Below, one piece after another: positions 44,761 to 54,229 of a stretch of DNA of 64,000 bases. Every line of letters starts with the position of its first letter. The first letter of the stretch is position 1. Both the position numbers and the translations under genes were made by a program. The stretch lies in NCBI GenBank assembly GCA_022702705.1, contig CM040427.1, positions 16,887,625 through 16,951,624 of the forward strand, in the 5' to 3' direction. The notes under the pieces were generated by a model, which saw nothing but the letters and a program-made list of their open reading frames with translations, did not search any database and was not told the origin of the DNA. This DNA comes from Papilionanthe hookeriana x Papilionanthe teres (taxonomy: Eukaryota > Streptophyta > Magnoliopsida > Asparagales > Orchidaceae).

Positions 44761-45674
44761 AAAGGAAGACTCTTCTTAATAACATTGGATCCACTCTAAG
44801 AATCTGATCGGCTTAAACTAAAAACCCACAAAAGTAGTCCTTGAGTAACTCTTCTGGACTTTGAGAACCCATAAAAGTAGTCCTTGATGATCCCTCTATT
44901 TGTCATGACCTGCTATGCGAATAGAATGGTAAGCTCGTTAAAGGTGTTTACAGTGCCCCCTGGAAGAGAGTAGAACCATGTGCGAGCTTGTACTTTAAAA
45001 GTGGCTAGGAACGCTTGACAAAGATGCACATCAGAAGCACGATGAATGTCAATGATGGTTCAATTGTGCTCAATATGTTCATGGGAGACAATTATCCCTT
45101 TATAGGTGTCAATATTTGGAAGCTTAGGATGGGGTGTTGGAGGACCTCATCTCGAGAGGAAGAAGATTCATGGACTTTACGGTGAGTGTGGAAGCAATCC
45201 TTTTTCTCTAGGACGTACTCTTCTCGGATGAGGCATCTTAGCTCATTACAAATAACATCATCTGGAATGGCAGCAAGGCTTGTCTGTGTCAGGAGAGCTG
45301 CATGAGATGAATGAGTGGAACTTGCAATATCTACTAGTTCAACATCACTACTTGACAGAGGAAGTGTTCCTTCTTGGGGAGGGGGCCGGTACAAGTTCTT
45401 TTGAGCGGTGCGTTTTCCATAGGTTACTGAGCTAGTGGTAAAGGAACTCCATCCAATGGCGTGGGCAGTAGTTGTTGAGCCTTGCATAGGAGCTGTAAGA
45501 TCTATAGTTGAGACTCCTCCATTTTGCGTATTCATCCTTCTGGAGAAGGACCTGACATACCTTTGTAAGCAAGATAATGTCTCTCACGACAGGAAAATGA
45601 AGAGGCATGTTGCCCTTGTCTTCGTGACTACTCTCTGGAAATATGGGTGTTGGAGCGTGATACTCCATTGTCAC
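44761..45674 (-). pseudogene. Element C gag, N-terminal and central part
   Basis: Read on the minus strand from ATG 45674: MTMEYHAPTPIFPESSHEDK, then after a frame change MNTQNGGVSTIDLTAPMQGS and, to 45092, LSFQILTPIKG. The following segment reads DIHRASDVHLCQAFLATFKV and ARTWFYSLPGGTVNTFNELT, the typical gag capsid phrase (xAFxxxLxGxARxWYxxLPxGSIxxFxxL). It is cut at 44756 by element B and continues at 17571. Confidence 0.8.
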
Positions 45675-45735
45675 GAATATTGTGTCTTGCGGCCATGTAG
45701 TAAGCCTTGCAAGTACTTCAGTGGTGTGATTGAAG

Positions 45736-45753
45736 TTCTATCAAATAGTACCA
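45736..45753 (-). promoter_or_regulatory. Degenerate primer binding site of element C
   Basis: The minus strand reads TGGTACTATTTGATAGAA, six bases after the LTR. It lines up with TGGCGCCGTCTGTGGGAA, a primer-site sequence I associate with Tat-type elements, with changes at the CpG positions. The tRNA is not assigned. Confidence 0.5.
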
Positions 45754-45759
45754 AACTAA

Positions 45760-46820
45760 TGTTTGCTAGAAAATTTGCAATAGTAGAGTAGCAGATTATC
45801 ATCTTAGCGTGGTACGAAGACTTAACACACACTCTGATAAAAGACAATGAACTGGTAATGACACAATAAGTTTTTATGTGGAAAACCCGTAAAGGGAAAA
45901 ATCACGGGGCCTAGCTGAACTGAAGAGTTCCACTATAAATAATGATTATAAGTACAACCCTTGCACCACAAGCGGAAAAGCATTAGAAGATATCTGAAGT
46001 TATAAAGTTGACGTGCAGATAAAATTTTTGCAAGGAATGAGCGACGACCGATAGCGACTGGCAGTGACAGGCAGGTGGTGGTGCATGGCGGTCGCGCAGT
46101 TGTTGACGGCAGTCGGCGTGCTCTATGGTGGCTGGTGGTGTTCGAAGGTGATCAACGATGGTCAATGGAGGTCGACGGTGGTCGAAGGCAGCAAGAGTGT
46201 TCGATGTCGATCGACAGTATTCAACAATGGTCACCATTGGTCGACGACGGTCAGAGTGGTGCTGGACTTCAGCCCCTTATCAAAAATTCGAGCTTTTCCT
46301 CAAGCCTCAAGCTCTCCTCTAGCCTCAAGCACCCGTCCACCCTCATGAGAAGGGTAGAGCTCTATTTATTGAGTTTTGGGTGTAATTAATGTAGGAATAT
46401 GAATCACTTTGATCTGACGGCTCAAAGAGCTTTCATCGATCGGACGACAACATTTGATGGACATTTATGTGCTTTAATGATGTTGGAATTGAGTGATCTT
46501 TGGCTTGTTAAATTCTTCTGTAAAGAAGATTGATTTAACTATAGCCTCATCAGAATCAACATTCTTTTGACCTTTCAAATGTATCTAGAAAACTTCGAAA
46601 AACAGTTTAATGAATTGATCTGGGTTTGATTTCGAGTCGGACAAATTTTGGTAAAATTGGGTTCTTCTCTTGGAGTTGGTATTTGACTGTAAATTTGCTG
46701 AAATTAGAGTTCTGGGTGACTTTTTATTGAGGTTTGAGTATTTTCTCAAAAAATTACATCGAGATCAGTGCAATGCCTCAAGATTCATGTCGATGATGAA
46801 AATTTGTTGATGGTGTTTCA
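45760..46820 (-). repeat. Element C 5' LTR
   Basis: Plus-strand edges are TGTTTGCTAGAAAATTTGC and ...GGTGTTTCA. Matches 2073-3346 over its full length except for the extra 165-bp repeat there. The central 46030-46260 part is a degenerate minisatellite of GGTCGACGGTGG-type units. Confidence 0.8.
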
Positions 46821-48180
46821 CATGTATAGTTAAGATGGTATATATATGTTAAAATTAAAGTTTTGCTGGAAGATACATAAAAACATTTTGAGTTGAGTGT
46901 GTGTATAAAATCTTCAAACTTATTAATGTCTTTTTGAATGTAATATTCTCGGGACATTCTTAGGGACAGAAAGGTTGCGAGCCGCATGCCAAAGGAGCAC
47001 TTAATCAGAATTCTATGAACTAAGGGTGTGCAAAAAATCCGTAATAAGAAATAAAAAAACTAAACAAATTAATCAAAAAATTTTGTTCAGTTTTAGCACA
47101 GGCTATTTGTATCGTCGTGCAGAAAATGCTCAGAATTGGTCAAATGGGTTTGGTGTTCGATACAAATGGGGATATCAACCGCTAAATTAATTTGAACTTG
47201 GAAAGTTGAAACAGGGAGTTGCCAATTTAGTGAATTGGTCTTCTTTTGTTATTGTGTTCATATAGTTTGTCAAAGCAAGTGGATATGGTTGTATATATTA
47301 TTAATGCGGTTGGCGGTTGGGACAACAAATTATTTTTTTCTCAACTTCAGACTGTACATTTTCATTAGGAGGGACGGAACAGTATCATTTTTAAGGGTGA
47401 GAAAAATTATCAAATATTTATGGCAAAAAAATATTGAGGGGATGATCATTCTGCTTATTAAATTTTGATTCTATAATAAAAGATTGAATGTTATAATATA
47501 TATTGTGTTCTACAATAAATATTTTGTGTGATATTATTGTGGCTTTTAACTCTAATATTGGTGGTTAATAATTTGTCATATTTTTGCTCACCACTATTAG
47601 TATTTTTTTTTTTAAAGTAAATTAACAAAGAGTTAAGATTTGATTTTGAGAATTGAAACAAATAAAAAAATTTGAATTTTATTTGATATTGTTCAAATTT
47701 TAATTTGATGTGATTTGGAAAATGATGGAACTAAATATATTTGATTTCAATATCAATTAAATTTAACTAAATTATCTAATAGACTTTTGCAAAAAAAATT
47801 TAAAAAACCAAGCACCAAGAGAGGAGTGTGTACAAAGTAACCAAGAAATAATTTTATCAACTTAAAACATAGCCAAGATATTTTGCCACAATAGAAAATA
47901 TCAGTTGGCTTAGCCAAAAAAACTTCTGTCATAAAAAAAAATTATTCTTATTTTATTGTTTCTTTTCTCATAATAAAACAGTGAATGAGAAATTTGAATT
48001 ACCAAATTCTCTTTTATTTTGTTTTTTTCAAGTAAGAAAAAGAAAACAATAATAAATATTAACTAGTACTTTTCATAGTTTTAGAGACGCTCTCAACACC
48101 AGCTTAAGCAAATGTTTAATGAACATTAGGCTCAAGTAAAAAAGAGGATGACCGCCCCAAGAGGAGAGTAAATAAATAGT
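46821..48180. other. AT-rich right flank of the nest, nothing recognised
   Basis: Long A- and T-rich sequence without a convincing ORF. The short GGGTGTGCAAAAAA at 47023 resembles the start of some plant foldback elements, but I found no matching far end. Confidence 0.5.
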
Positions 48181-48195
48181 GTAATTTAAAGAAAA

Positions 48196-48675
48196 GTGAT
48201 TCTTAGTTTTAGTTTAAAGCCCTTACAAAAGACTCATCGAAAGAATCACAATGCTATGAGCTTGTACTACGTCCATCAATTGGAAGCTATTTCTTAAATC
48301 AAGCCTTGTTCGAGATAAAAAAACTTATAATGTTTGTGTCTATTATAAGAGCACTAGTTAACTATATAAATTTGGATTAAAAACTTTAATCAAATTCTTA
48401 TAATTTGGACTATAAATTCCATTTAACATAATATAATCATTTTCATCCCACCATCCTATGAACATGTGATTCTTGGTTTTAATTTAATTCCCTAGCAAAA
48501 GAACTCATATCAAAGGAATCACATTGCTATGCGTCTGTAGTTCAACCAATATTTTAAAGCTATTTTCTAAGCCAAGCCAAATATAAGATGAAAAACTTAT
48601 AGTATAATGTTTGGACCAATTGTAAGATTACTAGTTGACCATTTTAAAGTTGGAAAAAAAAACTCGCACATTTAA
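48196..48675. repeat. Imperfect direct duplication of about 200 bp
   Basis: The segment starting GTGATTCTTAGTTTTAGTTTA at 48196 is repeated at 48466 as GTGATTCTTGGTTTTAATTTA. Both continue with AAAGACTCAT or AAAGAACTCAT, GAATCACAATGCTATG or GAATCACATTGCTATG, a CTATTT block and an AACTTATA...TGTTTG block. Offset is 270 bases. No coding content is seen. Confidence 0.7.
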
Positions 48676-48890
48676 AAAATTGAATTAATTTTATACTCAG
48701 AAGTTTGACAAAAGGCTCAACCCATCAAAGGAGACAAAAAAACCGAGAAGAGCAGGGAAAAAAGCATAGACATGTTAAGACTTGGGTTAAGCATTTTATA
48801 TAATTCCAAACTAACATTACTCAATGTGGCTAATCGATCAAAAACACATCACTAATTAGTGAATCAAGATAAATAAAAAGTTCATCCCAA

Positions 48891-49179
48891 TTTGGGTTGT
48901 AAATGAGTCACGCTGACTCATGAGCCTTCTTGAGCTTGGTTCGATAACCAGCTCATGAACTAAGCTAGATGAGCTAATAAGCTAAGCTCAAGCCAGCCTT
49001 GACTCTGCACATAGATCATAAGCTTGCTCGTTTCACAATATAATATAATCCAAAACTTTATCTTTTAATTATTAAAAGTATTTAAATAGTATAGTTTATA
49101 TTTTATATCAAATAATTCTTGGTATTTAAGCTCAAAGTCTAGGGAAACTCATACTTGACTCAACTCATTTACACCCAAA
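48891..49179. mobile_element. Foldback MITE with ~20-bp terminal inverted repeats
   Basis: The left end TTTGGGTTGTAAATGAGT is mirrored by the right end ACTCATTTACACCCAAA, with further inverted matching inside (GACTC/GAGTC). The interior is rich in GAGCTNNNAAGCTNAGCTCA-type phrases. Length is 289 bp, without coding potential. The flanks show no convincing target duplication, so the superfamily is left open. Confidence 0.6.
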
Positions 49180-49399
49180 TCAAAATTTATATTAAGGTGC
49201 ACCAAGAAACTCATTCCATTAATAAAGTGTGTTACATTTTCTTTGTTTGTTTTCTTTGTCGAGAAGGAAAGTAAAATTGTACAAAGTGATCACACGTTGG
49301 ATGGCTCATTATCATTTCTCACATATTTGCTCTAAACATCATCTTCACCCCTTGATTCAAAATCTATCACTAGTTCAGAGAAATTCTACAAAACCACCA

Positions 49400-52000
49400 T
49401 TCAGAGGATATTAAGTGACCCTTCAAGATATGAACGAGGTCAATATGGATCCCCACATGAAACATCTTTTGATATTCAAGTATAAACTCCTCAACCATTT
49501 CTATAGTAGAATTTGATCAATAGTTGATTTAAGCTCCATCTCCAACTACCTCGCCCTTCTCTACAAATTCTTATGATCTTGACACTTACACTAGAGGGAG
49601 TTAACCAGAGTACTTGAAGCTTGCTCGTCCAACACATGTAAGAGAGCTGCCTCCAATAAATCCTCATTTGGACTGAGTCTCAAAATAGCACTCAGGTACC
49701 TGAGGAGATGTAATGACGGGATCAAAAGTATAAGTGTATAAAAAATAGCTGAATCCTAAGAGTTCCGGTCCTTTTTGAGGTCAATGTTAGCAAACTAACC
49801 CCCTCGACTAATCATGACCTCACTCGTTGTCCATATAAGAGGATCCACCTGAACCAAAATATGTTAGGATTTCCATTTTCAAGAAGTCTCCCCAACAGAG
49901 GATTTTCCCTTATGATGATACTCATTCTCTTAAGTCTACCTGGATGGATTGTCCTCCCTTAGCTTGTCCTCTCATGGCCTCATTGACAGTACCTCCACAA
50001 AAGGAGACTGAGCAGCAGTACTTCTTTGCACGGATGGATCCTCCTCCCTTAACTCATCATCTTTGAACCCCACTGGTGATACCTCCAGAGAAGCCCGAAT
50101 AACACCACTCCTCTATTCCAAAGATAGAAATCCCTGATCAAGATGGGCACCCGTGATGCCACTTCTAAAGTGTCATTTGATAAATCCTCAAGAAGCTTTA
50201 CCTTGGCTACAACCCCACTCCAACTTGATCTCACATCATTAGCTCGCTCACCATCATTTAAGTAGCTACAACATGTATAAGCATCATTTCTTTCTGTTGA
50301 GTTGATCTCTCAATAATGATTTGATCTTCTATTCCATTCTTATAGAAAATGATGATTTAATGAGAGATTGAAAAGGTGAGATTATTATCAGGAAGTCCCC
50401 TAGTTGGTTATTTCTTCACTCTTTTGTGGCCAAAGTTTCATCATCCTTTTTCTATTTCACCAACATGGCATAAAAAAACTTATCATTCCTCCTTAGCCAT
50501 CCTACCAAACTTATCTCAAGATGTCATCTTGCTAATTTTTAGAACCTCTGAATATTTCTAAATGTTTAAAATATCATTTATAATCTTGTCAATCTCTTAC
50601 TACAGTGAGTGAAAAATCTTTGCCTTAGCATTCAAAAAGGGGATGGCATTCAGTGTTTCAGGGATTTGTCAACTGTTTTTGAGAAAGCAAAATAAAACTG
50701 CAACTTCTAATCTCTTACCTTATCCTCGAGATGACAAAACTAAAAGTGATCCAATGACTAACATTGAACATATCCGCCCAGGTATAGTCAGAAGGAGAAT
50801 AAATATCTGAAGGTATTGATTGGCCAAACAATCTCTATTCGATGAGAAAAAAACCATGAATTTCATTATAGCAATGATTGAATTTGGCATTATTTGGACA
50901 AAGATGACCCCATAATAGTTGAAAATGGCACACAGCTCCTCACACATTGTGAATTAGAGGCCGAGTCAAAGCTAGTCTAAATAAACCACCAAATCTTTCT
51001 CCTTCATGATAATCTCCCTTTTCTTGTAGAGTGTTGAATCTGAAGCAAATGGAGGTTTCATGAATATGGATCAACCAATACTCTGATACTTTGGCATGAG
51101 ACATCTTTATTGAGACCTAAATAGGTGTTTTTACAAACTAACAAGAAGAATGGCAATGAGAGAAGTGAGGGGCCGCTTCTCGGTGACAGGGAGCCATATC
51201 TTGGTTTTGAGAAGGAAACAAGATCATGAAAAGAAGTTATAAAGGAATGGAAATTATCTCTGTAACCATGACACCTTTTATAGAGTCAGGGTGAATCCCA
51301 ACAGTCGTGAGCAAAATCAAAAGTGATCACCTGGAAAAACTCAAATGGAAAAGGCTAAGATGAAAACAGAGAAAACATCATTTCACATAAAAAAATATTT
51401 TTAATAGAAAATCATTACAGATCTCTAATTTAACATGAAAAAAGAGAGAATCATATAAATGGGGTTGAATTTGCTTTAGCTGATACATGCTCCAATAGAG
51501 CCAACACCTGGAACAAAAATTAACGACCATACATGAACTGTTCTAATCTATCAGACTCAATATAGGATTGGAAGGTCCAAGGTAACTCTCGTGAATCCAT
51601 GATTTCCTTTTGGAGAATAGACATCATTAGCTTTACCACCTCAATATACTCTTCCAGTTGCGCCATAAGAGCCGACATAGTACCTGCATTTGAGCTTCAC
51701 TAAAACTTGGCATTGCAAGAGAATGAACTCTCAATTTCGGCCAAGCGATGAGCCAAATCCTAGTGATCCACTAAGATCAATTGCACCCCCTCTCTCATTT
51801 CTTCATAGGAAATGAGAGATCTCTGGCATAGTTGACTACATCACCTTCTTTGATATCTCGACCATCACCCCATATCATTTGCTTGCTAACCTTGACCGAA
51901 GCCATGAGAACTCCTAAATTTGGCTAAGCCTTGTCATGTGGCATACCTAAGTAAAATTGTCAGCATGGAAAAACTAGAAGCCATTCCAATGAGAGCAGGA
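49400..52000 (-). pseudogene. Heavily decayed retroelement-protein remnant
   Basis: Short readable pieces lie on the minus strand. Around 51500-51850 I read AHRLAEIESSFS and AQLEEYIEVVKLMMSILQKE, coiled-coil-like, ending before a stop near 51520. From 50947 down, MCEELCAIFNYYGVIFVQIM and LANQYLQIFILLL could fit the Transposase_28-type pattern (YGxxxxQLxPN). A TATAAAAG on the minus strand at 51275-51282 and GTATCAGAGTATTGG near 51095, like a tRNA-Met primer site, suggest an LTR between. There is also a tandem duplication between 49930 and 50130. No piece is decisive, so this is a low-confidence call. Confidence 0.3.
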
Positions 52001-53099
52001 ATATACCCATGACTCTAATCGCCTTGGCCATCATCAGCTTCTGAGGATGAAGTCACTTGAATGGTGGGGGATAGATAGGAGAGGGAATGCTTGATGCCTT
52101 GCACTACTAGGTGAGAACCTCAGGTGGAGCTATGCTAGGCAACAACACGATTACAGCCATCCGATGATTACCCGTGGCAACAAATGAAGCGTTTTTTAGA
52201 ACTGCCTCTGAAGAAACAAGTTAATCCGAAGGTGAGCATCTAATCTTATTTTCCATAAGTGTCATCTTTCACTGACTCTCATGGAATATCTTACTTTTTT
52301 ATCCATCAAACAAGTCATGAAGCAAGGCATCACTCAAAATGACAGCTTGAAGCTCCGGAAACTTATCCATCACTGGACATTTTTTCAAGAGGATGATCAA
52401 GGCATAGAGAAAAGAAAATACAGAGCAATCAAAGTTGGAAATGCATCATTCCCTATTTATGAACAATCACAGGCACAAAAAACAATGAAGTGTTAATTAT
52501 TTAAAGTTATTTAATAAGAATTGAATTTTTGTTGAATTTATTCACTCATTATCACAGCTTGCAGTCTAGTAATATGCAAAAGAATCGGGGAACTAAAGTG
52601 TATGTGATTAAAAGATATTGGATAAGATCAAATGATCATGGATAAACACATGTTAGGGGATCAACTTCAGTGAGGACCGAATGAATCAACGCATTGAACT
52701 AAGAAAGTCAGACTGGGAGAAATGACAAATGGTCTGTAACAAGGATGATATAGAGAATTAACAAGTAATGGATCAGTTACACCCATAATTATCTCAAGGA
52801 TGACTAGTGAAGGCCTATTGACAATAGAAAATATCGAGGGTATTATCGACATTTCACAAAATGACCCCTCCCCCCTTTTATTATATATTTCATATACGGA
52901 TAAATCTGGGTTCAACAATTTAAAAAAAATAGAAAGAAGGGTATGGAAAGAAAGAGTTGGCACAAACTTAGTTGGATGTAGATAAAGTTCTGAATTTTTT
53001 ACTTGAGGGGGCTGTAGAGAGAGGTATGAATCAGGTGACTAGATTGGGGCCCGTCTGTTAGTGATGGTACATGGACTGAAAAGAGACATGCCACGATGA
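52001..53099. other. Unassigned spacer
   Basis: Open frames here (for example 52667-52963 on the minus strand) have no recognisable family pattern. I see no repeat structure. Confidence 0.4.
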
Positions 53100-53490
53100 G
53101 CAAAGTCAGAGCGGAGAATATGGACGTTTGTTGTGACTTCACGTGGAGAGGTTAAAACCAAATCTGCATTCAAAAGAAAACTCTTTTCAAGAAATGTTGC
53201 AATTTCAGGCAAAGCAAGGAGACCAGTTGTGACTTGAGGTGAAAGAAGAGAGGGTTGCTAGAAGTTCGGTGGGGGAAGGATAGTTGATGCAATGTCGAGC
53301 TGAATAAGGAGAGCAATTGCGACTTGAGCCCATGGAAGGGGGAGCGAAGTTTGGCTAAGGAAGGAGAGTAGCTACAGCCTGAGGCGGAGAAGAGAGAATT
53401 GGCTCGACTTTAGTGGAGGAAGCATATTTATTGAGGCTTTGGGTGGAGCAAGGAGAGTCGCTGCTCCTCAAATCCACAGAAGGAGTAGTT
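53100..53490. repeat. Degenerate minisatellite, purine-rich
   Basis: Phrases of the type GGAGACCAGTTGTGACTTGAGG, GGAGAGCAATTGCGACTTGAG, GGAGAGTAGCTACAGCCTGAGG and GGAGAGTCGCTGCTCC recur at roughly 65-120-base spacing, separated by GAAGAGAG and GTGGGGGAAGG blocks. Divergence is high. Confidence 0.5.
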
Positions 53491-54229
53491 ACTTAGGGTT
53501 CGCACAAAGCAGTAGATAGACAAAGGCGTAACTAAGAGTTATATTTGAGGCATAAACGATGTTCAAGTGTTTAACATATTTATTGTAGTTTGGACAGTAA
53601 GATGTAATAAGAATATTTGATGTGCTTGTTACCTAAAATCTTTTAAAAGTCTTTTGGTAAAATTTTAAGAGAAAATTGCATTCATAGCACCCAATCTTTA
53701 TGGATTTACTTATCTCACACGTAAACTTTCATTTTTACAAATATAACATTTTACTTGTTAATGAAAAGATAAAGTTGACTATAAAATATGATAATAAGTA
53801 TTACTTTTTATATGATATTTATAATTATAAAAACTTAGGTATAAAATAAATAAATATAAAAATTTTGAGTGTTTTATATTTAAAAGATTAAAAAATTAAA
53901 TAGGGTCATTTAAAAAAAATTAAATATAAGATAGTATCTTTAAGCTAAGAATTTTTTAATTAATATATATATTTTTTATTATTGCCCTGTAATTTGCAAA
54001 CGCCGGACTTTGGACGAAGCTTTACTCCAAAAATCTGACTTTTTCCAAGTCAATTTTCTCGACTGGATGTATTCTACATCGGTCCACGTCCTCGAAGCGG
54101 CTGTCTGCTCCGACGGCCCGCATTCTTTCATAAATTCGCCATCAGGGTTCTTCAATTGAGCCGTAACACAGCCAGTACAGCCAGTGACCCTATCTCCGTT
54201 TCCCGGCCTCTCTTCCCTAAACGAGATCC
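53491..54229 (+). promoter_or_regulatory. Upstream and 5' UTR region of the TSC10 gene
   Basis: Positions 53690-53770 carry a fragment of the MITE-like family seen at 1201-1427. From about 54000 the sequence turns GC-rich, which is probably the 5' UTR and core promoter. I cannot fix the transcription start. The ATG context is GATCCATGACA. Confidence 0.4.

Larger units (their letters stand above)
2070..46820 (-). mobile_element. Element C: nested Tat-like Ty3/gypsy retrotransposon (outermost)
   Basis: This is the oldest element of the nest and reads on the minus strand. Its LTRs are 45760-46820 (5') and 2073-3346 (3'). Reading from right to left the parts are LTR, degenerate primer site, gag (interrupted by element B), protease, reverse transcriptase, RNase H, integrase (interrupted by element D), an antisense ORF on the plus strand, a long noncoding region and the 3' LTR. 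If the left edge is 2070, the flanking 5-mers TATGT (2065-2069) and CATGT (46821-46825) form a target duplication with one transition. gag-protease-RT-RNaseH-integrase order with an antisense ORF before the 3' LTR is typical of the Tat lineage. Every coding part carries stops, so the element is dead. Confidence 0.8.

Noticed and set aside
45435..45791. 118-residue plus-strand frame
   Set aside because: It overlaps the element C gag and LTR boundary on the opposite strand and has no recognisable pattern.
52667..52963. 98-residue minus-strand frame
   Set aside because: Random-looking composition with no homologous pattern or neighbouring element.
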